Shown here piece by piece: positions 47,026 to 56,364 of a stretch of DNA of 64,000 nt. Position 1 is the stretch's first letter, and each line of letters opens with the position of its first letter. The notes beneath the pieces were generated by a model. It ran no database searches, was not told where the DNA came from, and saw nothing but the letters and a program-made list of their open reading frames with translations. The stretch covers positions 3,992,125 to 4,056,124 of the forward strand of contig NZ_CM001368.1 of assembly GCF_000177215.2 (NCBI RefSeq), given 5' to 3'. Both the position numbers and the translations under genes were made by a program. The stretch comes from Solidesulfovibrio carbinoliphilus subsp. oakridgensis (GTDB lineage Bacteria > Desulfobacterota > Desulfovibrionia > Desulfovibrionales > Desulfovibrionaceae).

Positions 47026-48141
47026 CTAGGGCAGGTCTTTCCCGGTCGCCAGCTCCAGCAGTCGCCAGCCCTCCTTGGTGAAGTCCCCTTCCGTGTCGCA
47101 CAAAAGAACGATGCCGGCGTTGTCTTCCGGGGACAGGAGGACCAGAGCGAAATAGCCGCCCGACCGGCCGGCGTGGAGCAGGTATTCCTTGCCGCCGAAG
47201 TTCATGATGTTCCAGAAAAAGCCCAGGAAGAGCGTCGGAATGGAGGAGACGTGTTTCCGGGGCAGCTGGGCCAGCTTCATGGCCGGCAACAGGGGGGTGG
47301 GCAGAAGGCCCATGTTGGCGGCCGCGTAGGTCAGGAGGTCGTCGGCCGTGGACCGCAGGGCCCCGGCCCCCTCGAGTCCGGTCACGTCCCAGTTGGGCAC
47401 GATCCTGCCCTTGGCGTCATGGCCGTGGGTCATGCGGCCGGCCTGTTCGGCCGACAGGGTGATGGTGGTGTCGGCCATGGCCAGGGGCTCGCAGACCTTG
47501 TGTTTGACGAGCGTCTCGTAGTCCGTCCCGGCCAGCCGGGCCATGAGATAGCCGCACAACCCGGCCCCGACGTTGCTGTAGAAAAAATCCCGGCCGACAG
47601 GGGCGATGGGCCGGGCCCGGGCGAGATAGTCGAGGAGCAGGCCCGTGGAATAGCCGGCCAGCGGGTTCTGGGGGTCCCTGGACGGCAGGTTGTCCGGGCC
47701 TTCGGGCAGGCCCGAGGCGTGGGTGGCCAGGTCGAGGTAGCTGACCGGGGCCAGCGGCGACTCCTTGCCCAGGGTGCCGGCCGGCAGATCGAGGCGGATG
47801 GGGTCCGTGGCCCGGACCCGGCCTGCCATGACGGCCTGGGCCAGCAGGAGCCCGGTGAAGGTCTTGGTGATGGACCCGATCTCAAAGAGCGTGCGCCCGT
47901 CCGGGGCCCCGGAACGCCGCCCCTCGCCGGCCCGGCCGAAGCCGTGGACCACCCGGCCGGCCGGGCTGACGTAGCCGACGACCAAGCCGTGGACCCGGCC
48001 GGATTCGGTCAGCCGGGCCACGACCTGGGCCGTGGCCTGCCGACCGGGCAGGCCGGCGGCCCGGGCCGGGGGCCCGGCTCCGAGGAGCAGGGCGAGCAGG
48101 ACCACGAGGGCGGCCGGCAGGGAAAAAGAAGGTCGCGGCAT
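47026..48141 (-). CDS. Beta-lactamase-family serine hydrolase
   Basis: A 371-residue exported protein: signal peptide at 1-28 (ALVVLLALLLGAGPPARA). FEIGSITKTFTGLLLAQ holds Ser-x-x-Lys (S near residue 90), FFYSNVGAGLCGYLMARLAG holds Tyr-x-Asn, and LLHAGRSGGYFALVLL gives the third His-x-Gly motif. This is the class C beta-lactamase/DD-peptidase fold. Real beta-lactamase activity is not implied; peptidoglycan or ester hydrolysis is possible. Confidence 0.87.
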   Translation of the reverse strand: MPRPSFSLPAALVVLLALLLGAGPPARAAGLPGRQATAQVVARLTESGRVHGLVVGYVSPAGRVVHGFGRAGEGRRSGAPDGRTLFEIGSITKTFTGLLLAQAVMAGRVRATDPIRLDLPAGTLGKESPLAPVSYLDLATHASGLPEGPDNLPSRDPQNPLAGYSTGLLLDYLARARPIAPVGRDFFYSNVGAGLCGYLMARLAGTDYETLVKHKVCEPLAMADTTITLSAEQAGRMTHGHDAKGRIVPNWDVTGLEGAGALRSTADDLLTYAAANMGLLPTPLLPAMKLAQLPRKHVSSIPTLFLGFFWNIMNFGGKEYLLHAGRSGGYFALVLLSPEDNAGIVLLCDTEGDFTKEGWRLLELATGKDLP

Positions 48142-48171
48142 GGGGACGTCTCCAGGGCAGGGGCGGGCGGG

Positions 48172-49131
48172 TCAGGCGTGGTTGCGCAGTTTGAGTTCGA
48201 CGGGATGGGGGGTCAGGTAGTGCTGGCCGCGCAGATAGGCCACGTCGTACTTGCGGGTGTAGTGGGCGAGAAGCGTCACCGGCACGATGAGCGGCACCAG
48301 GCCCAGGCGGTAGGTGTCGATGACCTCGCCCAGTTCATTTTTTTCGTCGCCGGTCAGGGACTTTTTGAAATAGCCCATTATATGTTGGAGGACGTTGGCG
48401 TGTTTGGCCGGGGTGGCCGGCAGGGCGAGGGTCCGCATGAGCAGGGTCTCGTAGGACTGGATCAGGGCGTCGGCGGGCCAGTTTTTGGCCTCGGCCGCAA
48501 GGCGGCCGATCTGCCGGGCCAGCTGCGGGCTGTGGGACAGGAGGAGCAGCTTGTGGCTGGCCGTGAACCCGATCAGCCGGGCGGTGAGGCCCGTCTGGCC
48601 GTCGCCGGCGAGCGTCTGGCGCCAGCGGGCGAGGGTGAAGATCCGCTCGATGAAGTTTTCCCGCAGCCGGTCGTCGTGGAGCCGCCCCTCGTCCTCGACC
48701 GGCACGAGGGGCAGGCGGTCCATGAAGGCCCGGGCGAAAAGCCCCACCCCGCGTTCGGCCGGCGAGCCCTTGTCGTTGTAGACCTTGACCCGGGTGAATC
48801 CGCTGGACGGGGACTTGGCCTTGAAGATGAAGCCGCAGAGGTTCTCCCCGGCCAACGCGTCGGCCCGACGGGTGGCAAAGGCCCGCATCCGGTCGGTCAG
48901 GTCCGTGCCGGTCTTGAGGGTGACCAGGCGCGGGGCTTCGGGATCGCCGACAAGGCGCATGGCCTCGCGCGGCACGCCGAATCCGGCTTCGACCTCGGGG
49001 CAGACCGGCACGAAGGTGAAATACTTTCCCAGGGTGTCGGTGACGTAGCGGTCGTGCTTGTGGCCGCCGTCGTAGCGCACGGGCTGGCCAAGCAGACAGG
49101 CGCTGACGCCGACGCGGATTTCTTCGGGCAT
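48172..49131 (-). CDS. DUF523 (TudS-like) and DUF1722 fusion protein
   Basis: A 319-residue protein. Residues 7-145 are DUF523: GVSACLLGQPVRYDGGH, VPVCPEVEAGFGVPRE, and ENLCGFIFKAKSPSSG give Cys 12, 44 and 99, the three ligands of a [4Fe-4S] cluster in the thiouracil desulfurase TudS. Residues 190-310 are DUF1722 (YbgA-like): LIGFTASHKLLLLSHSP, HANVLQHIMGYFKKSL, VPVTLLAHYTRKY. The fusion is well known; the substrate of the fused form is not. Confidence 0.88.
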   Translation of the reverse strand: MPEEIRVGVSACLLGQPVRYDGGHKHDRYVTDTLGKYFTFVPVCPEVEAGFGVPREAMRLVGDPEAPRLVTLKTGTDLTDRMRAFATRRADALAGENLCGFIFKAKSPSSGFTRVKVYNDKGSPAERGVGLFARAFMDRLPLVPVEDEGRLHDDRLRENFIERIFTLARWRQTLAGDGQTGLTARLIGFTASHKLLLLSHSPQLARQIGRLAAEAKNWPADALIQSYETLLMRTLALPATPAKHANVLQHIMGYFKKSLTGDEKNELGEVIDTYRLGLVPLIVPVTLLAHYTRKYDVAYLRGQHYLTPHPVELKLRNHA

Positions 49132-49260
49132 CTGTTCCTCGGTGTGTTTTCCCGGCTTGCCCGGCGCGGGGTTAGCGGCTAAGGCCTTGCAGGCGTTTTT
49201 TGGTTTCTACGGCTTTTACGACGCCAAGGAAAGGCGGCGGGCAAAGGTGGATGACGTGTC

Positions 49261-49905
49261 ATGCAGGCAATAGGCGAGAGCGGGTGCCGAATCGGCACCG
49301 TCTTTTTCGATTTCGGCGGCGTGCTGGCCGAGGAGGGCTTCCGCGAGGGCCTCATTGCCATCGCGGAGGAGGCCGGCCGCGACCCGGCGGCCATCGTGCC
49401 CGTGGCCTACGAGATGGCCTGGAGCACCGGGTTCGTGGTCGGCGGCTGCGACGAGGCCGGTTTCTGGGAGGCCTTTCGCCGGGCCACGGGCATCGCCCGC
49501 AGCGACGCGGACCTGACCGAGGCCGTGCTGTCGCGCTTCACGCCCCGGCCGTTTCTTTTCAACGTGGCCGACGCCGCCCGGGAAATGGGCCTTGGCACCG
49601 CCATTTTGAGCGACCAGACCGAGTGGCTGGCCCGGCTTGATGCGCGGCTTGGCGTCTTTTCCCATTTCGACGCGGTATTTAACAGCTGCGAGCACGGCGT
49701 TTCCAAGCGCGACCGGGCCTTTTTCGACCTGGCCCTGGCCGCCATGGACGCCCGGGCCGGGACATCGCTTTTCATCGACGACGCCCCGAGAAACACGGCC
49801 CTTGCCGCGTCGCTTGGCTTTCACACCATCCTTTACCGGGACGAGGCCTCCTTTTTCACCGAACTGGCCGCCGTCTGTCCGCCCCTTGGAGCGACCCATG
49901 TATAA
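49261..49905 (+). CDS. HAD-family hydrolase
   Basis: A 214-residue protein of HAD subfamily IA, of the DFGGV type (FFDFGGVLAEEG at residues 15-26, first Asp is the nucleophile). LGTAILSDQTEWL holds the Ser motif, VFNSCEHGVSKRDRAFF the Lys motif, and SLFIDDAPRN the acidic pair. It removes phosphate from a small substrate, not known. Its stop overlaps the psd start by eight bases, so it could act in phospholipid synthesis. Confidence 0.85.
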   Translation: MQAIGESGCRIGTVFFDFGGVLAEEGFREGLIAIAEEAGRDPAAIVPVAYEMAWSTGFVVGGCDEAGFWEAFRRATGIARSDADLTEAVLSRFTPRPFLFNVADAAREMGLGTAILSDQTEWLARLDARLGVFSHFDAVFNSCEHGVSKRDRAFFDLALAAMDARAGTSLFIDDAPRNTALAASLGFHTILYRDEASFFTELAAVCPPLGATHV

Positions 49906-50542
49906 TCCGCTTTTCGGCCTGGCCCGCGACGGCCTGCCCATCATCGGCCTTTTCGCCCTGGCCACCCTGGTGGCCGCCCTCCTGCGCTGGCCCGCGCCGG
50001 CCGTGGTGCTGCTGCTTCTGACCGCCTTTAGCCTCAACTTCTTCCGCGATCCGGACCGGGCCGCCCCGACCGGAGAGGGGCTGGCCGTGGCCCCGGCCGA
50101 CGGCGTGGTCTGCAAGATGGGCGAGGCCGTCGATCCGCTCACCGGCGAGATGCGGCAGGTGGTCTGCATCTTCATGAACATCTTTAACGTCCACGTGAAC
50201 CGTTCGCCGGTGGACGGCACGGTGACGGAAGTGCGCTATCTCCCGGGCAAGTTTTTCAATGCCTCCCTGGACAAGGCTTCGGTGGACAACGAGCGCAACG
50301 TGCTCGGCATCCGCGACGCCGCAGGCGGCCAGTGGTCGGTGGTCCAGATCGCGGGCCTGATCGCCCGGCGCATCGTCTGCAAGGCCGTGCCCGGGGACAG
50401 GCTTTCGCGCGGCGAGCGCTATGGCATGATCAAGTTCGGGTCCCGGCTTGACGTCTATTTGCCACATGGTTATCTTCCTGCCGTGACAATGGGGCAGAAG
50501 ACCACGGCCGGACTGACCGTCCTGGCCCGGAAAGCGGACTAG
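49898..50542 (+). CDS. psd: Phosphatidylserine decarboxylase
   Basis: A 214-residue PSD of the short, archaeal-type class. Residues 12-50 include two membrane segments. VAPADGVVCKMGE and CIFMNIFNVHVNRSPVDG are the usual motifs. YGMIKFGSRLDVYLP holds the Gly-Ser site (about residue 186) where the proenzyme cuts itself to form the pyruvoyl cofactor. It makes phosphatidylethanolamine from the product of PssA, whose gene starts at the next base. Confidence 0.94.
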   Translation: MYNPLFGLARDGLPIIGLFALATLVAALLRWPAPAVVLLLLTAFSLNFFRDPDRAAPTGEGLAVAPADGVVCKMGEAVDPLTGEMRQVVCIFMNIFNVHVNRSPVDGTVTEVRYLPGKFFNASLDKASVDNERNVLGIRDAAGGQWSVVQIAGLIARRIVCKAVPGDRLSRGERYGMIKFGSRLDVYLPHGYLPAVTMGQKTTAGLTVLARKAD

Positions 50543-51319
50543 ATGGAAGAAGAAAAACCCACCCAGAGCCGGGCGCGCAGGAGCGTTTACATCCTGCCGA
50601 ACCTGTTTACCACGGCGAGCCTTTTCGCCGGGTTCCTCGGCATGCTGTGGGCCATCGAGGGCCGCTTCGACATGACCGCCCTGGCCATCCTGGTCTCCTG
50701 CCTGTTCGACGGGCTCGACGGCAAGGTGGCCAGGCTGACGGGCACCAGCAGCGATTTCGGCGTCCAGTTCGACTCCCTGGCCGATCTGGTCGCCTTCGGC
50801 GTCACCCCGGCCATCATGGTCTACCAGTGGCAGCTGTCCCGGTTCGGCCGGCTCGGCATTCTGGCCGCCTTCATGCTCGTGGCCTGCGGGGCCCTGCGTC
50901 TGGCCCGCTTCAACGTCATGTCCGGCAAGACCATCACCTCCAAGAAGTTCTTCATCGGTCTGCCCATCCCGGCCGCCGGGTGCATGATCTCGCTTTTTTT
51001 CATGTTCGAGCGCTATCTCCCGGACGCCTTCGCCGCGGCGGTGGTTCCCCGGGCCTGCCTCATCCTCGTCTATGCCCTGTCCTTCCTCATGGTCAGCCGG
51101 GTGCGCTATGCCTCCTTCAAGGAGTTCGGGCTGGTCAAGGCCCACCCCTTCAGCGCCATGGTGACCGCCATGCTCCTCTTCGTGGTCGTGGCCTCCGAGC
51201 CCTGGCTCATCGGCTTTCTGCTTTTCACGGCCTACCTCATCTCCGGACCCATCTACACCTTTTTCGTTCTGCCGCGCCGCGCCTCCAAGCTACGGGAGCC
51301 CCTCCAGGAGCTCTCATAA
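50543..51319 (+). CDS. pssA: CDP-diacylglycerol-serine O-phosphatidyltransferase
   Basis: A 258-residue membrane enzyme of the CDP-alcohol phosphatidyltransferase family. The signature runs DGLDGKVARLTG then DFGVQFDSLAD, with the Asp-x2-Asp-Gly-x2-Ala-Arg and later Asp pair that bind the CDP end. About six to seven membrane helices. It makes phosphatidylserine. It abuts psd, so the two form a phosphatidylethanolamine unit ahead of the leu genes. Confidence 0.95.
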   Translation: MEEEKPTQSRARRSVYILPNLFTTASLFAGFLGMLWAIEGRFDMTALAILVSCLFDGLDGKVARLTGTSSDFGVQFDSLADLVAFGVTPAIMVYQWQLSRFGRLGILAAFMLVACGALRLARFNVMSGKTITSKKFFIGLPIPAAGCMISLFFMFERYLPDAFAAAVVPRACLILVYALSFLMVSRVRYASFKEFGLVKAHPFSAMVTAMLLFVVVASEPWLIGFLLFTAYLISGPIYTFFVLPRRASKLREPLQELS

Positions 51320-51338
51320 TACCATTTATCCCTTTTTG

Positions 51339-51353
51339 ACATCGCTTGTCATT
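51339..51353. promoter_or_regulatory. Inverted repeat before leuA
   Basis: TGACA-TCGCT-TGTCA, 19 bp after pssA, joined with TTGACA as a possible -35. It may be the operator-promoter area of the leu genes. No good -10 was seen and no leader peptide with Leu codons was found. Confidence 0.4.
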
Positions 51354-51446
51354 GTCCCGGCCCTCGGCTAACAGCCTCTTGCCGTGGCTGCCGCGCATGC
51401 GTCAGCCGTACCGCGCCACGCGCGGGGATACCAAAGGGAGATACCC

Positions 51447-52985
51447 ATGTCCGACGACAGCAGGGTTTACATTTTTGACACCACGCTCCGGGACGGCGAA
51501 CAGTCGCCCGGGGCCACCATGACCCGTGAGGAAAAGATCCGCATGGCCCGCCAGCTCGAAACGCTCGGCGTGGACATCATCGAGGCCGGCTTTCCCGCCG
51601 CCAGCGAAGGCGACTTCCAGTCCGTGGCCGCCATCGCCGAAACCGTCACCAAACCTGTCGTGGCCGCCCTGTGCCGGGCCCTGGTGTCCGACATCGACCG
51701 GGGTTTCGAGGCCATCAAAAACGCCAAACGCCGCCGCATCCACACCTTCCTCGCCACCTCGGCCCTGCACATGGAGCACAAGCTCGGCAAGACGCCCGAG
51801 CAGGTGCTCGAAATGGCCGAGGCGGCCGTGCGCCACGCGGTAGGCAAGGGCGTCGAGGTCCAGTTCTCGGCCGAGGACGCCTCCCGGTCCGATCCCGCCT
51901 TTCTCGTGGCCGTGTGCGACCGGGTCATCGCCGCCGGCGCCACCATCATCAATATCCCGGACACCGTGGGCTACGCCCAGCCGGCCGAATTCGCCGAGCT
52001 GATCCGCCACCTCCTCGGCACGGTCAAGGGGGCGGACAAGGTGACTTTCGCCGTCCACTGCCACAACGACCTCGGGCTGGCCGTGGCCAACACCCTGGCC
52101 GCGGTCCACGCCGGCGCCCGCCAGGCCGAGGTGACCCTCTCCGGCATCGGCGAGCGGGCCGGAAACGCGTCGCTTGAGCAGGTGGTGATGGGCCTCAATA
52201 CCCGGCCCAACTACTACAACCTCACCACCGGCATCGTGACCGAGGAGATCTTCCCCTCCTGCCGCCGCCTCGCCGGCATCATCGGCCAGCCCATCCCGCC
52301 CTATGCCCCGATCATCGGCCGCAACGCCTTTGCCCACGAGTCCGGCATCCACCAGCACGGCATCATGAAGGACCGGCGCACCTACGAGATCATGACCGCC
52401 GAGCACATCGGCCGCAAGGGCGCGGTGGTGGTCCTTGGCAAGCACTCGGGCCGCCATGCCCTGGACGCCAAGGTCAAGGAGCTCAACTACACGCTGACCG
52501 ACGACGAGCTCAAGATCGTCTTTGACGCGGTCAAGGAGCTGGCCGACCGCAAGCAGCGCATCCTCGACGAGGACATCGAGGCCCTTATCCTCGAAAAGGT
52601 CCTGCGCCGGCCCGACCACTACGCCCTCAAGCACCTGTCCGTGCACTGCGGCAACGTGGAACTCGCCCCCTCGGCCGTCCTGGAGATGGAAGTGGAAGGC
52701 CAGAGCGTGCGGGAGTACTCGTCGGGTTCCGGCCCGGTGGACGCGGCCTTCAACGCCGTGTGCAAGCTCGTCGGCAGAAAGCCAGAGCTGGAAGAGTTCC
52801 ACATCAACGCCATCACCGGCGGCACCGACGCCCAGGGCGAGGTGACCGTGCGCGTGCGCGAAGGCAACGCCACGTCCGTCGGACGCGGCGTCCACGATGA
52901 CGTCATCATGGCGAGCACCCTCGCCTTTATCAACGCCCTCAATCGGTTGGCCAAGAAGGAGGACCGGATATGCCCGCAACTTTAG
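51447..52985 (+). CDS. leuA: 2-isopropylmalate synthase
   Basis: A 512-residue enzyme. IFDTTLRDGEQSPGATM (residues 8-24) is the catalytic and metal signature, FAVHCHNDLGLAVAN gives His-x-His, and SGIGERAGNASLEQV follows. Residues 390-510 are the regulatory LeuA dimer domain that binds leucine. It starts the leucine pathway from acetyl-CoA and 2-ketoisovalerate. GGGAG lies before ATG 51447. It overlaps leuC by 16 bp. Confidence 0.96.
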   Translation: MSDDSRVYIFDTTLRDGEQSPGATMTREEKIRMARQLETLGVDIIEAGFPAASEGDFQSVAAIAETVTKPVVAALCRALVSDIDRGFEAIKNAKRRRIHTFLATSALHMEHKLGKTPEQVLEMAEAAVRHAVGKGVEVQFSAEDASRSDPAFLVAVCDRVIAAGATIINIPDTVGYAQPAEFAELIRHLLGTVKGADKVTFAVHCHNDLGLAVANTLAAVHAGARQAEVTLSGIGERAGNASLEQVVMGLNTRPNYYNLTTGIVTEEIFPSCRRLAGIIGQPIPPYAPIIGRNAFAHESGIHQHGIMKDRRTYEIMTAEHIGRKGAVVVLGKHSGRHALDAKVKELNYTLTDDELKIVFDAVKELADRKQRILDEDIEALILEKVLRRPDHYALKHLSVHCGNVELAPSAVLEMEVEGQSVREYSSGSGPVDAAFNAVCKLVGRKPELEEFHINAITGGTDAQGEVTVRVREGNATSVGRGVHDDVIMASTLAFINALNRLAKKEDRICPQL

Positions 52986-54229
52986 CCGAAAAAATTCTGC
53001 AGGCCCACAGCGACGAACAGGTGACCGGACCGGGCCAGATCGTCCGCTGCCGCCTGTCCCTGGTCCTGGCCAACGACATCACAGCACCCCTGGCCATCAA
53101 GTCCTTCAAGAAGATGGGCGCCGCCGGCGTCTTCGACAAGGACAAGGTGGTCATCGTGGCCGACCACTTCACGCCCAACAAGGACATCGCCTCGGCCGAG
53201 CAGGTCAAGGTCTGCCGCGAGTTCGCCAAAGCCATGGGGCTCACCCACTACTTCGAGGGCGGCAACGTCGGCGTCGAGCACGCGCTCCTGCCCGAACTCG
53301 GCCTCGTCGGCCCGGGCGACGTGGTCATCGGCGCGGACTCCCACACCTGCACCTACGGCGGCCTGGGCGCCTTTGCCACGGGCATGGGTTCCACCGACGT
53401 GGCCGGCGGCATGGCCCTTGGCGAGACCTGGTTCAAGGTTCCCCCGACCATCCAGGTCGTCCTGACCGGCGAACTTGGAACCTATGTCGGCGGCAAGGAC
53501 CTGATGCTGGCCTTGATCGGCGCCATCGGCGTGTCCGGGGCCCTGTACAAGGCCCTGGAATTCACCGGCCCCCTGGCCGCCGCCCTGTCCATCGAAGGCC
53601 GCCTGACCATGTCCAACATGGCCATCGAGGCCGGCGGCAAGGCCGGCCTCTTCCCGGCCGACGCCAAGACCCTGGAGTACACCGCCAAGGCCGGCCGCAC
53701 CGGCGACAAACTCCTGGCCGCCGATCCGGGCGCGGCCTATGAGCGGACCGTCACCATCAACGCCACCGGCATGGAACCGCAGATCGCCTGCCCGCACCTG
53801 CCGGACAACGTCAAGCCCGTGTCCGAAGTGGCCGGCCTGCCCATCGACCAGGCCGTCATCGGCTCCTGCACCAACGGCCGCATCGAGGACCTGAGGCAAG
53901 CCGCCGCCATCCTCAAGGGCAAAAAGGTTTCCCGAAACGTCCGCTGCATCGTCCTGCCGGCCACGCCGTCGATCTGGCGCCAGGCCCTGGCCGAAGGCCT
54001 GATCGAGACCTTCATGGACGCCGGCTGCGTCGTCGGTCCCGCCACCTGCGGGCCGTGCCTCGGCGGCCACATGGGCATCCTGGCCGGCGGCGAGCGGGCC
54101 ATCGCCACCACCAACCGCAACTTCAAAGGCCGCATGGGCAGCCTCGAAAGCGAAGTCTACCTCTCCGGCCCCGCCGCCGCCGCCGCCGCCGCCATCGCCG
54201 GCGAGATTGTCGATCCGGCCAAGGTGTAG
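52970..54229 (+). CDS. leuC: 3-isopropylmalate dehydratase large subunit
   Basis: A 419-residue aconitase-type subunit of the prokaryotic-archaeal (homoaconitase-like) class. VIGADSHTCTYGGLGAF, VIGSCTNGRIEDL and GPATCGPCLGGHMG carry the three Cys ligands of the [4Fe-4S] cluster. It works with LeuD. It ends in a repeat copy; leuD starts 233 bp later, after a strong hairpin. Confidence 0.96.
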   Translation: MPATLAEKILQAHSDEQVTGPGQIVRCRLSLVLANDITAPLAIKSFKKMGAAGVFDKDKVVIVADHFTPNKDIASAEQVKVCREFAKAMGLTHYFEGGNVGVEHALLPELGLVGPGDVVIGADSHTCTYGGLGAFATGMGSTDVAGGMALGETWFKVPPTIQVVLTGELGTYVGGKDLMLALIGAIGVSGALYKALEFTGPLAAALSIEGRLTMSNMAIEAGGKAGLFPADAKTLEYTAKAGRTGDKLLAADPGAAYERTVTINATGMEPQIACPHLPDNVKPVSEVAGLPIDQAVIGSCTNGRIEDLRQAAAILKGKKVSRNVRCIVLPATPSIWRQALAEGLIETFMDAGCVVGPATCGPCLGGHMGILAGGERAIATTNRNFKGRMGSLESEVYLSGPAAAAAAAIAGEIVDPAKV

Positions 54230-54248
54230 CGGGAGGAGGAAGAGGAAG

Positions 54249-54291
54249 ATGCCTCCGGCGGCCGGGGGGGATGATCCCCCCCGGACCCCCC
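54249..54291 (+). repeat. Palindromic repeat family 1, copy B
   Basis: GATGCCTCCGGCGGCC, then the core GGGGGGG-ATGATC-CCCCCCC and GGACCCCC. 20 bp after the leuC stop, forward orientation. Confidence 0.9.
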
Positions 54292-54391
54292 TCGACGGGA
54301 AAAATGGAGGCATAGGTGGTGGTAGGGGAAAGGGAATAGAGCGTGAATAATGGGGGACGCCCCCGTTAAGAGTTTTTGGGGAAGGAGGGGC

Positions 54392-54435
54392 GTGGGGAGG
54401 AAACCCCTTTTTGCAAAAAGGGGTTTCCTCCCCAC
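54392..54435. terminator. 21-bp hairpin ahead of leuD (repeat family 2)
   Basis: GTGGGGAGGAAACCCCTTTTT, loop GC, then its exact complement. The tip has T5/A5. The sequence to the left (54367-54391) matches the flank of the hairpin at 31605 in inverse orientation. It lies 27 bp before the leuD start, inside the leu gene run. Confidence 0.8.
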
Positions 54436-54462
54436 ACTCTCCACTCCGAAGGAGTTACAGCC

Positions 54463-54960
54463 ATGTACCACGGCAAGGCGCATAAGGTCGGCGCGCATAT
54501 CGATACGGACGCGATCATTCCGGCCAAGTTCCTGGTGACCACCGACACGGCCGAACTCGGGGCCAACTGCATGGAGGGCCTGGAACCCGGCTGGATCAAG
54601 CGGGTGGAGAAGGGCGACATCATGGTCGCGGGCGAGAACTTCGGCTGCGGCTCCTCCCGCGAGCACGCGCCGCTGGCCCTGCTCGGGGCCGGCATCCCGG
54701 TCGTCATCGCCCACAGCTTCGCCCGCATCTTCTACCGCAACAGCTTCAACATGGGGCTGGTGCTCCTGGAGATCGGCGACGACGTGGCCAAGATCAAGGA
54801 CGGCGACGAACTGACGGTCGACGCCGACACCGGCGTCATCGAGAACGTGACCACAGGCGCGAAAATCCAGTGCAAGCCCGTGCCGCCGTTCATGCAGAGC
54901 ATCCTCGACGCCGGCGGACTGGTTCCCTACGTCAAGGAACGTCTGGCTGCCCGAGGATAA
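54463..54960 (+). CDS. leuD: 3-isopropylmalate dehydratase small subunit
   Basis: A 165-residue swivel-domain subunit. [17 protein letters not shown] and [21 protein letters not shown] are the usual motifs. [19 protein letters not shown] follows. Length fits the short class that pairs with this LeuC type. GAAGGAG lies before the ATG. Confidence 0.95.
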   Translation: MYHGKAHKVGAHIDTDAIIPAKFLVTTDTAELGANCMEGLEPGWIKRVEKGDIMVAGENFGCGSSREHAPLALLGAGIPVVIAHSFARIFYRNSFNMGLVLLEIGDDVAKIKDGDELTVDADTGVIENVTTGAKIQCKPVPPFMQSILDAGGLVPYVKERLAARG

Positions 54961-55009
54961 GCTCGGGAGGGGCGCCGCCCTTCTCGATGCCACCCCGCCG
55001 GAAGAGGAA

Positions 55010-55053
55010 GATGCCTCCGGCGGCCGGGGGGGATCATCCCCCCCGGACCCCCC
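55010..55053 (+). repeat. Palindromic repeat family 1, copy C
   Basis: Same form as copy B (ATGCCTCCGGCGGCC, GGGGGG-ATCATC-CCCCCC, GGACCCCCC), 50 bp after leuD, forward. It faces copy D across about 95 bp. Confidence 0.9.
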
Positions 55054-55147
55054 GACAGCGCGGGGACTGGTGGCAGGAGAGCAGGAGCCGCGACAGACAG
55101 CGGTGCTGATGTGAAATAAACATGCACGCGATACCCTTACCCCTTCC

Positions 55148-55222
55148 GGGGGGTCCGGGGGGAATGATTCCCCCCGGCGGAGAGGTCCAGGAGAGGCAGC
55201 GCCTCTCCTGGCCGCCGGAGGC
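55148..55222 (-). repeat. Palindromic repeat family 1, long form, copy D
   Basis: GGGGGGTCCGGGGGG-AATGATT-CCCCCCGG as in the other copies, then an inserted hairpin CCAGGAGAGGC/GCCTCTCCTGG, then GCCGCCGGAGGC. Reverse orientation, 23 bp before leuB. Confidence 0.9.
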
Positions 55223-55245
55223 ATACATACATCCAAGGACACACC

Positions 55246-56322
55246 ATGCGTTACAACATCTGCGTGATGCCGGGGGACGGGATCGGTCCCGAGATCGTGG
55301 CCGAGGCCCGCAAGGTCATGGAGGCCGTGGGCAAGAAGTTCGGGCTGGAGTTCGCCTTTACCGAAGCCCTCATTGGCGGCGCGGCCATCGACGCCAAGGG
55401 GACGCCTCTGCCCGAGGCGACGGTTGCCGCCTGCAAGGCGGCCGACGCCGTGCTTCTGGGCGCGGTCGGCGGCCCCAAATGGGACGCCATCGACCCGGCC
55501 ATCCGTCCGGAAAAGGGCCTGCTCGGCATCCGCAAGGCCTTGGGGCTTTTCGCCAACCTGCGCCCGGCCAAGCTCTTTCCGGAATTGGCCTCGGCCTGCT
55601 GCCTGCGGCCGGACATCGTCGGCAAGGGGCTTGACGTCATGGTCGTGCGCGAGCTGACCGGCGGGGCCTATTTCGGCGAGCCGCGCGGCATCGAGGAGCG
55701 GGGCGGGGAGAAGGTCGGGTTCAACACCATGGTCTATGCCGAGCACGAGGTGCGCCGCATCGCCCGGGTCGGGTTCGAGACGGCCCGCAAGCGCGGCAAA
55801 AAGCTTTGCTCCGTGGACAAGGCCAACGTCCTCGACGTGTCGCGCCTGTGGCGGGCCGTGGTCCTGGAAGTGGCCAAGGACTACCCGGACGTGGAACTCT
55901 CGCACATGTACGTGGACAACGCGGCCATGCAGCTCGTGCGCGACCCGTCGCAGTTCGACGTCATCGTGACCGAGAACCTTTTCGGCGACATCCTGTCCGA
56001 CGAGGCGGCGGTCATCACCGGCTCCATCGGCATGCTGCCCTCGGCCTCCCTCGGGGAGGGCAATCCGGGCCTGTACGAGCCCATCCACGGCTCGGCGCCG
56101 GACATCGCCGGCCAGGACAAGGCCAATCCGCTGGCCACCATCCTGTCGGTGGCCATGCTGCTCAAGCACTCCTTCGGCCAGACGGACGCCGCCGACGCCA
56201 TAGACGCGGCCTGCGCCAGGGTGCTGGCCGACGGCTACCGCACGGGCGACATCATGGAGCCCGGCAAGGTGCTGGTCGGCTGCCGGCAGATGGGCGACCT
56301 GGTGGTGGCCCGCCTCGGCTGA
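55246..56322 (+). CDS. leuB: 3-isopropylmalate dehydrogenase
   Basis: A 358-residue NAD-dependent enzyme. [43 protein letters not shown], then [15 protein letters not shown] and [21 protein letters not shown] give the substrate and metal sites. [18 protein letters not shown] is the NAD site. It completes the leucine pathway before transamination, which the class IV aminotransferase at 61212 could provide. It ends with a 28-bp palindrome. Confidence 0.97.
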   Translation: MRYNICVMPGDGIGPEIVAEARKVMEAVGKKFGLEFAFTEALIGGAAIDAKGTPLPEATVAACKAADAVLLGAVGGPKWDAIDPAIRPEKGLLGIRKALGLFANLRPAKLFPELASACCLRPDIVGKGLDVMVVRELTGGAYFGEPRGIEERGGEKVGFNTMVYAEHEVRRIARVGFETARKRGKKLCSVDKANVLDVSRLWRAVVLEVAKDYPDVELSHMYVDNAAMQLVRDPSQFDVIVTENLFGDILSDEAAVITGSIGMLPSASLGEGNPGLYEPIHGSAPDIAGQDKANPLATILSVAMLLKHSFGQTDAADAIDAACARVLADGYRTGDIMEPGKVLVGCRQMGDLVVARLG

Positions 56323-56336
56323 GAACCCGCGACCGC

Positions 56337-56364
56337 GGCCGGCCGGACGCGCGTCCGGCCGGCC
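56337..56364. terminator. 28-bp perfect palindrome after leuB
   Basis: GGCCGGCCGGACGC and GCGTCCGGCCGGCC are fully complementary with no loop. A T run (GGGCCGTTTTTTCG) follows only 70 bp later. It probably ends or trims the leu transcript. Confidence 0.65.

Noticed and set aside
51320-51446. Leucine attenuator with leader peptide before leuA
   Set aside because: No short frame with a run of Leu codons and no terminator-antiterminator pair were found in the 127 bp.
55010-55222. CRISPR array from the repeated palindromes
   Set aside because: Copies are far apart, in both orientations, few at each place and without regular spacers.
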